Shown piece by piece: positions 47,708 to 56,327 of a stretch of DNA of 64,000 nucleotides; position 1 is the stretch's first letter, and each line of letters begins with the position of its first letter. The notes beneath the pieces are model-generated. The model worked only from the letters and a program-made list of their open reading frames with translations, was not told where the DNA came from and made no database searches. Source of the DNA: Schaalia radingae (GTDB taxonomy: Bacteria; Actinomycetota; Actinomycetes; Actinomycetales; Actinomycetaceae). The position numbers and the translations under genes were made by a program. The DNA lies in the NCBI RefSeq assembly GCF_900106055.1, contig NZ_LT629792.1:806001-870000 (forward strand), written 5' to 3'.

Positions 47708-48431
47708 CGTCAGTAAACAATTCCAGGTCCCGCCCACTCTGGCCCTCGATCGCATTTCAGCCACTCTGTACCCACATCAGACTGTGGCAATCGTCGGGCC
47801 ATCAGGATGTGGCAAGTCCACGCTGCTGCGTATCGTGTCCGGCCTGGATCACGCCACGAGCGGCCAGCTCGAATGGCAGGTGGATAACCCGCACGTCGCA
47901 CTGATGCCGCAAAACGACGGTCTGTTTCAGTGGCGCACTGTTGTTGACAACGTCGCATTGCCGCTGTTCATCCACAAACTACCCCCGGCCACGGCACGGC
48001 AGGCCGCCCTCGACCTTCTCGCTCAGTTTGAGCTCGACGAATTCGCACACGCCTATCCGGACCAGCTCTCTGGTGGAATGCGCTCGCGTGTGGCATTTCT
48101 GCGGACGATGCTCGCTGAACCCACATTGATCGCACTGGATGAGCCGTTCGGCGCCCTTGATTCCATGACGCGCGCCGGCATTCAACGGTGGTTGGTCAGC
48201 GCCGCCCGGCAGCGCGCACTGTCGATCCTGCTGGTCACGCACGATGTGGAAGAGGCCATTACCCTTGCTGACAGGGTTCTTGTCATGTCCGCTCGGCCGG
48301 GTCGCATTGTCGCAGATTACCCCATTGATCTGCCTAACCGCACCGATCCCAATCTGCGCACAGATCCCCGGTTCTTACACGCACTCACCAGTATCAGAGT
48401 CGCCCTCGAACAAGGGGCAGAAAGAAGGTAG
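47691..48431 (+). CDS. thiZ: Thiamine-precursor ABC transporter ATP-binding protein (ThiZ-like)
   Basis: A 246-residue ABC ATPase: Walker A GPSGCGKST, Q-loop LMPQNDGLFQW, signature LSGGMRSRVAFLRTML, Walker B LIALDEPFGALD and switch TTHD-like LVTHDVEEAI. It belongs to the nitrate/taurine/thiamine-precursor importer class. Overlaps the permease gene; the next gene starts 2 bases after the stop. Confidence 0.92.
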   Translation: MLHINDVSKQFQVPPTLALDRISATLYPHQTVAIVGPSGCGKSTLLRIVSGLDHATSGQLEWQVDNPHVALMPQNDGLFQWRTVVDNVALPLFIHKLPPATARQAALDLLAQFELDEFAHAYPDQLSGGMRSRVAFLRTMLAEPTLIALDEPFGALDSMTRAGIQRWLVSAARQRALSILLVTHDVEEAITLADRVLVMSARPGRIVADYPIDLPNRTDPNLRTDPRFLHALTSIRVALEQGAERR

Positions 48432-48433
48432 CA

Positions 48434-49342
48434 ATGAACCTCGTCAGAATTCGTCTGGAATACGTCGTGACGTGGCCCAACCACGCCGGCCTGTTCGTGG
48501 CACGCAAGAAAGGCTTGTATGCCGACCAGGATCTGGACGTCGACATCTCCTGGGACGGTTTTGACCGTGGCACGCCCGCTGAACTGACCGCCCGCGGCGA
48601 ATTCCAGTTCGCCTCGATCCGCTTGGGCGAGCTGCTCGAAACCCGGAAGACTGATCACCCCTTTGTTGCGGTCGCCACATTCAACCAGAACCAGCTTGGC
48701 GGCGTCATTACGTTGAAGTCCAAGGGCATCACCCGCTTCCGTGACCTGGAAGGCAAGCATGTGTCGATCCCACCGGTGGGACGCCTGACTGAAATGGTCA
48801 AGGAAGCTGTCGAAAAGGACGGGGGAGACTACTCGAAGGTCATCGTGGAAGATCCTGGCGTGTTCGAGCCGGACATCCGCGCAGTCGAAAAAGGTCATTA
48901 TGACGCGATCTTCAACGTGCTTGGCTGGGAAGCCTACCAGGGGTCGGAAGACTTTGGTCAGGTCGTTCAGATCTCCTTCGACGACATTGAGGTCACGCCA
49001 CACCATGCCTACTTCCTATGCGTCGAAGAGTCCTACCTGCGTGAGCATGGCGACACGGTGCGCAGCTTCCTGCAGGCCACCGGCAAGGGATACGACTTTG
49101 CGCGCGACAATCAGGATGAGACGATCCAGCTGATTGCCAGCACCATGTGCGCCAGCGAAGAAGACACCCTCAAAGCTTCCCTGGCCTTTATGGCGCCCAC
49201 GTGGCACGCGCCCAGTGGACAGTGGGGGCAGATGGACGAGGGGGTCATCCGCTCCTACACCCAGTGGATGGTTGATAACGGGTTCACCACCGCGACGATG
49301 GATGACATTGATGGCGCGTGGACGAACGACTACCTGCAGTAA
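48434..49342 (+). CDS. NMT1/THI5-like protein without signal peptide (cytoplasmic)
   Basis: A 302-residue paralogue of the upstream ThiY, with TWPNHAGLFVARKKGLYADQ matching NTNHTGLFVAQEKGYFADA. It has no signal peptide or lipobox: it begins MNLVRIRLEYVV and the AGAAGG site five bases before the ATG fixes the start. So it should stay in the cytosol. It does not show the CCCFC motif of the yeast Thi5 HMP-P synthase (the matching region reads TPHHAYFLC). Possible roles are an intracellular pyrimidine carrier or an enzyme. It is last in the TPP-controlled operon. Confidence 0.72.
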   Translation: MNLVRIRLEYVVTWPNHAGLFVARKKGLYADQDLDVDISWDGFDRGTPAELTARGEFQFASIRLGELLETRKTDHPFVAVATFNQNQLGGVITLKSKGITRFRDLEGKHVSIPPVGRLTEMVKEAVEKDGGDYSKVIVEDPGVFEPDIRAVEKGHYDAIFNVLGWEAYQGSEDFGQVVQISFDDIEVTPHHAYFLCVEESYLREHGDTVRSFLQATGKGYDFARDNQDETIQLIASTMCASEEDTLKASLAFMAPTWHAPSGQWGQMDEGVIRSYTQWMVDNGFTTATMDDIDGAWTNDYLQ

Positions 49343-49369
49343 GACAACTGCCCGCAGTACGTGAACGCT

Positions 49370-49405
49370 GGGGTGAGGCCGGGAGAATCTGCCCGACCTC
49401 ACCCC
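49370..49405 (+). terminator. Hairpin after the thiamine operon
   Basis: GGGGTGAGG (49370-49378) pairs with CCTCACCCC (49397-49405), extended inward by CGGG/CCCG. It lies 28 bases after the operon's last stop. No T-run follows. Confidence 0.6.
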
Positions 49406-49710
49406 AGATCGTGTAAGAGAAGAAAACCCCGCCGAATCTCACTGCGCTGACGGGTGAGATGACAAAGAGGAACGAGACAAAACGGACAGCGGCGAAAACA
49501 GAAAGCCCTTCAAAGCGACGAAAGTGGAACCCACGAGGACGAACAGAAGATTGTATGAATGTGAATTTCGTTTGTGACAAGAGGGGGAGTGCGATCCGGC
49601 ACGTTCGTCGCTTCAATGCCGTACAGTAGCGGTAAGTGTGAAACGAGTGGGCACTCACTGGCAATGGTGAAGCGTGATCCCTCGTCCGAACGACACATGA
49701 AAGGCCAGCA
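49406..49710. other. Non-coding stretch before the KstD-like gene
   Basis: About 305 bases without a convincing gene on either strand. The composition is purine-rich on the + strand (AAGAGGAACGAGACAAAACGG). It should contain the promoter of the next gene; no good hexamer pair could be fixed, though a TACAGT hexamer lies at 49622-49627. No repeats seen. Confidence 0.5.
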
Positions 49711-51438
49711 ATGAAGCGAACAGAATTCGATGTCGTTGTCGTCGGGTCGGGTGCAGCCGGCCTGAGCGCGTCACTGACGGCGGCAAAAAACGGGCTACGC
49801 ACACTGATGATCGAAAAAGGCGACAAATGGGGCGGGTCCACCGCTAAGTCGGCCGGCATGGTGTGGGTGCCGGGTAACAAACAGCTTCAACGTGTCGGCG
49901 GCAACGACAATATGGAAATGGGTCGCACCTACATGAAGGCGACGGTTGGAGACTGCACCAGTGACGAAATGATTGATTCGTTCCTGACCAACGGTACGCG
50001 CGCGATGGATTTCCTGACTGCAAACTGCCCCGGACTGGTGTGGCGCAACATGGAAGGCTACCCCGATTACTGGCTCGACGCTCCGGGAGCTCAGCCGCAA
50101 GGACGCGGCGTGGAGGCCGGTGCCTTCGACTCGAACAAACTGGGCAAATGGAAAAAGAACCAGATGGAGGCCTATTTCAAACCGGCTGTTCCGCTGGATC
50201 TGAATTCGTTCGACTCCGCCGACATCCTGCTCTTTGCGTCAAGCTGGAAGCCGTGGGCGCGACTGGCCCGACTGACTGCACGCAACATCAAGCATCTCTT
50301 TGCCCGGCGCACACCGCGCACAATGGGAATGGGACTGACCGGCGCCCTCATGGAAGGATGCCTGCGCGCAGGTGTCGAAATTGCCATGAACACCGCGTTG
50401 AAGGACCTCATTGTGGAGGATGACGCGGTGCGCGGCATCGTCGTGACGCACGAAGGCAAGGAGTCACGTATCCGCGCTGCCAAGGGCGTCATCCTGGCGT
50501 GCGGCGGGTTCGAGCGAAACGCGCAGATGCGTCAGAAATACCAGCGCCACCCGATTAATGGCACGTGGACTGTCGGCGCGGAAACGAACACGGGCGACGG
50601 TATTCAGGTCGGCCTGCAACACGGTGCTGCGATCGACAATATGGCTGATGCGATCTGGTCACCTGTTATCCAGTTGCCGCGTTCATCCGCGTGGACGCCG
50701 ATCGTCATTGAAGATGAGGAACGCTTTATCGTCCCGGACCGGTCCCTGCCACACACCGTGATTGTCAACGGCCAGGGCAAGCGCTTCATGAACGAAGCGC
50801 TGCCATACTGCACCGCTGGCCAGGGCCTGTATGGTGGGCATTTCGGCAAGGGCGAGGGAGACGCTGAAAACCTTCCCGCCTGGCTGATCTTCGATCATCA
50901 GTTCCGCTCGAAATACGTGTTCGGCTACGGACACATGCCGGTCGTGCCCCTGCCCAGGGAATACTTCGAATCAGGGGCGATGGTACAGGCAGACAGCGTG
51001 GACGAGCTGGCGCAGAAGATCGACGTGCCGGTCGAGCAGCTGCGCCTCACCCTCGAGCGGTTCAACGATTTTGCGCGCACAGGCATCGACGAGGATTTCC
51101 ACCGCGGCGAAAACGAACACGATCGTTTCTACGGTGACCGCTACCATGAGCCGAACCCGTCGCTCGGCACAGTGGAGAAAGGCCCGTTCTACGCCACGCA
51201 GGTCTACCCCGGTGACATTGGAACGTCGGGCGGCCTGGTGATTAATCCGCAGGCGCAGGTCACGCGCGAGGACGGCAGCGTCATTGACGGTCTGTATGCG
51301 GCCGGCAATACCACCAAATCCATTGTTGGACACACCTACACTGCCGGCGGCACGTCGATTGGGGCCGCTCTGGTCTTCGGGTATGTTGCCGCGCGTACGA
51401 TCGCAGAAAAGGCCGGCCGCAATATGGTTGCTCACTAA
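49711..51438 (+). CDS. FAD-dependent oxidoreductase, 3-ketosteroid-delta1-dehydrogenase-like
   Basis: A 575-residue flavoprotein. N-terminal dinucleotide fold VVVGSGAAGLSASLTAAKNG with EKGDKWGGSTAKSAG; the C-terminal GLYAAGNTTKSIVGHTYTAG and GTSIGAALVFGYVAARTIA resemble the KstD pattern (TYPGPGATIGPAMTFGYVAAR) more than the fumarate reductase one. KstD enzymes dehydrogenate the steroid A-ring. The true substrate here is unknown; fumarate/urocanate reductase relatives also share this fold. No signal peptide. It converges with a 4-base overlap on the surface-protein gene. Confidence 0.75.
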   Translation: MKRTEFDVVVVGSGAAGLSASLTAAKNGLRTLMIEKGDKWGGSTAKSAGMVWVPGNKQLQRVGGNDNMEMGRTYMKATVGDCTSDEMIDSFLTNGTRAMDFLTANCPGLVWRNMEGYPDYWLDAPGAQPQGRGVEAGAFDSNKLGKWKKNQMEAYFKPAVPLDLNSFDSADILLFASSWKPWARLARLTARNIKHLFARRTPRTMGMGLTGALMEGCLRAGVEIAMNTALKDLIVEDDAVRGIVVTHEGKESRIRAAKGVILACGGFERNAQMRQKYQRHPINGTWTVGAETNTGDGIQVGLQHGAAIDNMADAIWSPVIQLPRSSAWTPIVIEDEERFIVPDRSLPHTVIVNGQGKRFMNEALPYCTAGQGLYGGHFGKGEGDAENLPAWLIFDHQFRSKYVFGYGHMPVVPLPREYFESGAMVQADSVDELAQKIDVPVEQLRLTLERFNDFARTGIDEDFHRGENEHDRFYGDRYHEPNPSLGTVEKGPFYATQVYPGDIGTSGGLVINPQAQVTREDGSVIDGLYAAGNTTKSIVGHTYTAGGTSIGAALVFGYVAARTIAEKAGRNMVAH

Positions 51439-54071
51439 GAACAGCGAGGGTGCCTGGCCACGCACGCACACCCGAGCGCGGCCAGTATGAGTGCGCCTGC
51501 GACCATTCCTCCATGGGCGCCACTGCTGGCAAGGCGCTGCGTGCCCAGTGGCGTAACTGATGCCAACGGGGCACCTGAAGCCGAGGCGGAGGCATGCTGC
51601 TCGCCCGTGCTCTGCGCGCCAGCCGCGTCCTGCGGTGTGGTACCTGCATCTGCACCGTCAGTCTTCGTCTTGCCAGAGTCTGTCGGCTGAGATTCGCTGG
51701 AGGGAGCCCCGCCAGCGGGAGTATCTGGCGTGGGAGTGCCTGCGGTGGGCGTGTCAGCGCACGAGGGCGTCTTTCCTGACCTGTGATCAAGGATTGCCTG
51801 GTGACCGACAAGTACGGTCAGGCACTGCTTGCCTGATGATGCGGGCGCGCCATCGATCGTCCCGCTGTAGGACGCATCGAGCAGATACACGCCAGGCTGG
51901 GTGAATGCCCACGCCGCATGTGCGTGAATGTTCGCCGGCATGGTGATGCTTGTCATTTCGCGGGTCGAATTTATCAATTCGGTGGTCTCACCGAAGGTTC
52001 CCAGGGTAAAGACGTGGTATGAGGCGCCTTTGGGAATGGAGCGCGGCTCAAGGTGTAAAGTCAGTGACTCGGCACGCTCAGCGTCAACCTCGGTCGTCGA
52101 CCAGCCTGGCCACAACGCGCCCTGGCGCTGTTCCTGGTCCAGCAGGTAGTACTTGGCTGGAGGTGTGGGAAGGAAATTGGGTCCGTTCGCCGCGCCTGAC
52201 GGAGTGCGCGGAGTGGACCGACGCGTATTGTCATCCAGTGCGAACGCGACTGACGATAGTTCGCGAACCTGCGATGAATGTGCATGCTGCCTGGTGTCAT
52301 CCTTCAATGCGATCCCCAGACGACCATTTGCCTCCAAGCGGGCCTGAATATCCACGTGGCCATCGTTCAGGATCAGACGCGGGTCAGCCTGTGTGTGCGG
52401 CGAGTCGCTATCGGTTCCGGGAGCGGTGCCTGGTTTCGCACCGGGATTTGAGCCAGGATCAGTCCCCGTCTCGGATCCGCCCGGCTTTCCATCCGTACCG
52501 GCTGCGTCGGACGGATCGGAATCTGGATCGGCAGGTGCTGCGGGAGAAGCAGCTCTCAGCGTGCCTGAATACGTCAGCGGCTGAGCAGTATTGACAGGCG
52601 TGGGGATCGTGACCTCGGTCGGCAGCGCTCCGATCAGAGCGTGAGGGAGCACCGTGAATTTCAGTGACATCCCATCGCAGTCAGACTGCATATAGGTGAT
52701 GGAAGCGGTGGCTGCGCCCTTCGACCCCGACACCATCTCCGAGGGCTCAAGACCGCAGGTGGGATTATTCGCGCCAGCCTCGTAATATCCGCCACGGAGC
52801 GTCGCACGGATCTTCGGGTCATTGAACCTTATAGTCGTGCTGAATGTCTCCCCGTCTTCCGGGGTGAGCGTGAGAGCGAATCCCAAGTCAGTGGGCGTAT
52901 ACGCGTCGGTCGAAAATGCAGGCGCCGGATCGTGTGAAGCGGGCTGCGGCAGCCCCTGAGCGCTTGCGGGAGACGATACCGTTGCCGCAGCATCGCCTGT
53001 CGAGTAAGACACTTCGGGTGAGACCCACCTGGCGTGTGTGCCATCTGCGGGAATAAAAACGGCTTGGAGGGAGCTGGTGGTGTTCCCCAGCATTTCAGGC
53101 CACGTTGCACGCCCGTCTTTAACAGGTACTTCCGCCAGGAAATAGCCGTCGATCAAGAAGGTCACTGTTCCGCTGGCACCTTCAGGCACGCTCGCCACCA
53201 GATCCGTCAGCTGATCATCACCATCATTGTCTCGCCCGTGGTGGGGGCGAACGGTCAAGGAGTAGGTACCGGCCTGCGGTGGAGCATCAGATGCCGCGGC
53301 AAACTGATCGGACAGCGAAGCAGAGGGTGTGCTTCCGGGTTGGCTGCCGCCGACCTGCCACACGTGCGGGTACTTTCTTGACGCGATCAGGGTGCCGTCA
53401 GCTGAGCGTGCGGTGACGCGATATGTCGCCGTGTAGCGTCCGGGTTTGGAAAACAGCGTCATATTGTGCGTGTGAGATCCTGCAGTCAACCATGTTGAGC
53501 GCAGATCCGGATTATGGCTGGAGATTAAGCGCGTCAGAATCTTCAATGGCCCCAACGTCGTGTAATTCATCAGTTCCATGCGACCAGGTCCATCAAAATC
53601 AACCAGGTCGAGGGTGAAAGTGCGACCAGCAAACTGTTCAATCGGAATATCTGCATCGGCACCAAATCCTGCCCAGATCGGAGCCTGATTCCACCCCGGA
53701 AGCTGCGGAGCCATGTACCACGTGGCACTGGTGTCTCGCAGGAATCTCACCTCAGGATCGTCAGGAACGTGGTAGATAAACTGCTGAGCCTGGGTTGTGT
53801 CGTTGTACCCCTTGCCGACCCAGTTTACGGTCTGCTCAAGCGGATAGACCTTCCCATGCGCCTCGTTCTTGAGGACGAAGGTTCCGCCTTCCCAATACGT
53901 TTTCGGCGCATCGATATGTCCGAGCGTTGCCACGGTTTTCCCGTCATCGGGAGCGGCATGGGTGGGCGGAGTTGTCGACAGTGCGGCGCCGATGGTCATG
54001 ATTGCAGTGACGAGGGTGGCGCCGGCATATCGGAAGAATCGTTGGCGGGAGATGGCGGGCACGGTGTGCAT
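51435..54071 (-). CDS. Cell-wall-anchored surface protein with choice-of-anchor M domains
   Basis: An 878-residue secreted protein. Signal peptide (residues 1-39, cut near THAAP), then two repeats of the actinobacterial surface-anchored domain (about 45-245 and 545-750), seen in VDIQARLEANGRLGIAL, HAHAAWAFTQPGVYLLDAS and HTHNMTLFSKPGRYTATYRV. Asp/Gly/Pro-rich linkers (GTDPGSNPGAKPGTAPGTD) follow. The C-terminus is QRLASSG, a hydrophobic helix and a basic tail, a sortase sorting signal variant of LAxTG. The family accompanies metal transport systems. A Zur-like box precedes it, so it is likely zinc-repressed. Confidence 0.82.
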   Translation of the reverse strand: MHTVPAISRQRFFRYAGATLVTAIMTIGAALSTTPPTHAAPDDGKTVATLGHIDAPKTYWEGGTFVLKNEAHGKVYPLEQTVNWVGKGYNDTTQAQQFIYHVPDDPEVRFLRDTSATWYMAPQLPGWNQAPIWAGFGADADIPIEQFAGRTFTLDLVDFDGPGRMELMNYTTLGPLKILTRLISSHNPDLRSTWLTAGSHTHNMTLFSKPGRYTATYRVTARSADGTLIASRKYPHVWQVGGSQPGSTPSASLSDQFAAASDAPPQAGTYSLTVRPHHGRDNDGDDQLTDLVASVPEGASGTVTFLIDGYFLAEVPVKDGRATWPEMLGNTTSSLQAVFIPADGTHARWVSPEVSYSTGDAAATVSSPASAQGLPQPASHDPAPAFSTDAYTPTDLGFALTLTPEDGETFSTTIRFNDPKIRATLRGGYYEAGANNPTCGLEPSEMVSGSKGAATASITYMQSDCDGMSLKFTVLPHALIGALPTEVTIPTPVNTAQPLTYSGTLRAASPAAPADPDSDPSDAAGTDGKPGGSETGTDPGSNPGAKPGTAPGTDSDSPHTQADPRLILNDGHVDIQARLEANGRLGIALKDDTRQHAHSSQVRELSSVAFALDDNTRRSTPRTPSGAANGPNFLPTPPAKYYLLDQEQRQGALWPGWSTTEVDAERAESLTLHLEPRSIPKGASYHVFTLGTFGETTELINSTREMTSITMPANIHAHAAWAFTQPGVYLLDASYSGTIDGAPASSGKQCLTVLVGHQAILDHRSGKTPSCADTPTAGTPTPDTPAGGAPSSESQPTDSGKTKTDGADAGTTPQDAAGAQSTGEQHASASASGAPLASVTPLGTQRLASSGAHGGMVAGALILAALGCACVARHPRCS

Positions 54072-54110
54072 CTTTCGTAGGCGGTGAAGTTACCACCACA
54101 CTAGTGCAAG

Positions 54111-54125
54111 TGAGAATACTTATCA
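54111..54125. promoter_or_regulatory. Zur-like operator before the surface protein gene
   Basis: TGAGAATACTTATCA, one informative mismatch from TGANAATNATTNTCA and close to the znuA box. It lies 40-54 bp before the start of the surface protein on the minus strand. Confidence 0.65.
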
Positions 54126-54160
54126 ATAAGATGAGAGCTGCCCATTGTGACTCCTTGTCG

Positions 54161-54709
54161 TCAACGGGTAGCGATCACGCCCAGTGCTGTCCCCACCGCG
54201 ACGCCCGCCGCATCGGCCACCACATCTACCGAATCGGCACCGCGACCCGGAATATGAGCCTGAAGTTTTTCGGAGATCCATCCGTGCGCGCATTGGCCCG
54301 CAGCGGCCACATACCACGGCACTCCCACAGCAACGAGGCTGGCAGTGCCTGCGGCAAACAACACAGCGTGCACAAGTTTGTCGGCATCACGCGGCATCGA
54401 TTTCAACACGGCGTCCGCGATGCTGTCGTGATCGTCACTGTCGATGGCGCTGGTATCGTCGGTGGCACAGGTTCCGCCAGTGGAGCAGGCCGCGCTGGTG
54501 CCGGTATCGCTGGTGCCGGTATCGCTGAGGTAATTGGTGCCATTGCCGTCGGTGTCATCAGCGTCAGTGACGCCGATTCCGCTGGCGCCGCAATCCGACC
54601 GTGTCACAGCTCGCGGATCAGGGGCATAGAGTGCTGCAAGCTGCGCGCCCCACGCGAGACCAGCTAACACCCATGTGACAGGTGAAGGCTGACGCGAGCG
54701 TCGTGCCAT
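54161..54709 (-). CDS. VanZ-like membrane protein with Asp/Thr-rich insert
   Basis: A 182-residue protein with helices near residues 12-29 and 110-140. It has VanZ-like DKLVHAVLFAAGTASL and the C-terminal SVDVVADAAGVAVGTALG. Between helix 1 and the VanZ-like part is a low-complexity acidic insert (DADDTDGNGTN, SDTGTSDTGTS) encoded by a 15-bp tandem repeat at 54494-54523. The ATG at 54709 overlaps the nadE stop (ATGA). Function is unknown; VanZ-like proteins are linked to glycopeptide tolerance or unrelated envelope roles. Confidence 0.65.
   Translation of the reverse strand: MARRSRQPSPVTWVLAGLAWGAQLAALYAPDPRAVTRSDCGASGIGVTDADDTDGNGTNYLSDTGTSDTGTSAACSTGGTCATDDTSAIDSDDHDSIADAVLKSMPRDADKLVHAVLFAAGTASLVAVGVPWYVAAAGQCAHGWISEKLQAHIPGRGADSVDVVADAAGVAVGTALGVIATR
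54494..54523. repeat. 15-bp tandem repeat inside the VanZ-like gene
   Basis: GCTGGTGCCGGTATC occurs twice in tandem, followed by a partial third unit. On the coding strand it gives the SDTGT repeats, so copy-number change would alter the protein in frame. Confidence 0.75.
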
Positions 54710-55548
54710 CAGTGCGTCTTCTCCCAACGGCCAGGTGTCAAAGGCAGTGCACGCTTGTGAGCGGTGCGCGAGTGCCACCTGACGATGGTCTGCTCATCTT
54801 CTTCGCTCACCTCGCGGCCCTCAAGGTAGTCGTCAATGGCCTCATACGTGACGCCCAGAGCAACTTCATCAGGACGCAGCGGCTTATCAGATTCCAGATC
54901 CGCGGTAGGAACCTTGTCAGTCAGTGTCGCCGGAGCGCCCAGATAGCGGCCCAGCTCCCGCACGCGGCGCTTGGGCAGTCCAGTCAGCGGTGTCACGTCA
55001 GCAGCACCATCACCAAACTTCGTGTAGAACCCGACGAGGGCTTCCGCAGCCTGATCAGTGCCGACGACGAGCATTCCGCGAGCACCGGCAACTGTGAACT
55101 GCGCGATCATGCGTTCGCGAGCCTTCACGTTGCCCTTGACAAACTCCGTGTAGGAATCGACATGATCATCATCTGCTTCACTCACTGCCTGCCACATGGC
55201 ATCGGTCGACGCTCCGATGTTGACTGTCAGAACCTGATCAGCATCGATAAACGACAGGGCATCTTGCGCGTCGTCCTCGTCAGCCTGGACCTGGTATGGA
55301 AGGCGCATCGCGACGAATGTGGCGTCACCACCATCCTCGCGCACTTTTTCGCACGCCAGCTGAGACAGGCGACCGGCAACGGTAGAATCTACTCCGCCCG
55401 AAATGCCCAGGACATAGCCCTTCAGGCCAGTTTCCTTGAGATATTCGGCCAGGAACGTGATTCGACGCTCGACCTCGTGAGCCGCATCGAAATCTTCGAC
55501 AACTTCCAGTTCTTCCATAATCGCGCGTTGGCGTTCATGATCAGTCAT
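54709..55548 (-). CDS. nadE: Ammonia-dependent NAD+ synthetase
   Basis: A 279-residue NadE of the short, ammonia-dependent class. PP-loop [20 protein letters not shown], the segment [20 protein letters not shown] and [19 protein letters not shown] are diagnostic, and [14 protein letters not shown] follows. It amidates nicotinate adenine dinucleotide to NAD. Met at 55548 is the canonical start; the frame extends upstream but without support. Together with the VanZ-like gene it forms a coupled pair. Confidence 0.96.
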   Translation of the reverse strand: MTDHERQRAIMEELEVVEDFDAAHEVERRITFLAEYLKETGLKGYVLGISGGVDSTVAGRLSQLACEKVREDGGDATFVAMRLPYQVQADEDDAQDALSFIDADQVLTVNIGASTDAMWQAVSEADDDHVDSYTEFVKGNVKARERMIAQFTVAGARGMLVVGTDQAAEALVGFYTKFGDGAADVTPLTGLPKRRVRELGRYLGAPATLTDKVPTADLESDKPLRPDEVALGVTYEAIDDYLEGREVSEEDEQTIVRWHSRTAHKRALPLTPGRWEKTH

Positions 55549-55652
55549 ATCTGAATCGTAGCGAACTGAGGGCGCTCGCAGTACTGCCAACATCGGCGTA
55601 TCTCACGCTTGCTCGGGTGGGGCGATAAGTTTCGCCAGCGTAGAGTAGAAGC

Positions 55653-56318
55653 ATGCAGGTAAAGAACCTCTTGGATCGCGGACTGATCCCGTACATGGAA
55701 GGTGACCGAATCCAGCGTGAGACCTTCGATGACGTGAAGGTGAGCCATTGCGATGACACGCTCATTGTTGCTCAGTTCGAACCGACCTACACGGCTGGGA
55801 GGCGCACGAAGCCTGAAGATATCGTCGATGCTGACCTGCCGGTCATTTCGGTTGACCGTGGAGGATCGGTAACGTGGCACGGGCCCGGGCAGCTGGTGAT
55901 TTACCCGATTATTCGCCTGGCAGATCCAACGGAAACGATTGGATACATTCGCGCCGTCGAAGCGGCAGTCATCGAGGCTGTCCGCACTACATGGCACCTG
56001 CCGGTTGTTCGCATTGAGGGCAAAGCCGGTGTGTGGTTGCGTGACCCTGATCGCAAACTCTGCGCCATCGGACTCAAAGTGGCTCAGGGCGCAACGATGC
56101 ATGGTCTTGCTTTGAACGTCAATCCTGACTTTTCGCGCGCCTTCACAGGTATCATTCCCTGTGGGTTGCACGACTGCGGTGTCGCCTCCCTCGTTGGGGA
56201 AGGCGTCGATGGTGTCAGCGTTGCCGATGCGGCTGACCCGCTCATCGCGTCCCTGACAGCCCACCTGGAGCCACTGACATACTCTGCACACGAATCTGAA
56301 CTAGCTGCAACGAAGTGA
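55653..56318 (+). CDS. lipB: Octanoyl-(acyl carrier protein):protein octanoyltransferase
   Basis: A 221-residue LipB. Motifs: VDRGGSVTWHGPGQLVIYPI, KLCAIGLKV with the catalytic Lys and FTGIIPCGLHDCGVASL with the catalytic Cys. It moves octanoyl groups from ACP to apoprotein lipoyl domains. lipA follows after 9 bases, so both make lipoyl cofactor for oxidative complexes. Confidence 0.96.
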   Translation: MQVKNLLDRGLIPYMEGDRIQRETFDDVKVSHCDDTLIVAQFEPTYTAGRRTKPEDIVDADLPVISVDRGGSVTWHGPGQLVIYPIIRLADPTETIGYIRAVEAAVIEAVRTTWHLPVVRIEGKAGVWLRDPDRKLCAIGLKVAQGATMHGLALNVNPDFSRAFTGIIPCGLHDCGVASLVGEGVDGVSVADAADPLIASLTAHLEPLTYSAHESELAATK

Positions 56319-56327
56319 GGACCAGCG

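Noticed and set aside
48434..49342. Last gene of the thiamine operon as a true Thi5 HMP-P synthase
   Set aside because: The CCCFC motif essential in the yeast enzyme is absent, so a plain Thi5 call is not supported.
54682..55554. 290-residue open frame opposite nadE
   Set aside because: It covers the nadE gene on the other strand and has no motif; nadE has all NAD synthetase motifs.
55545..56291. 248-residue open frame antisense to lipB
   Set aside because: The + strand encodes a complete LipB with both catalytic residues; the antisense frame lacks any family features.
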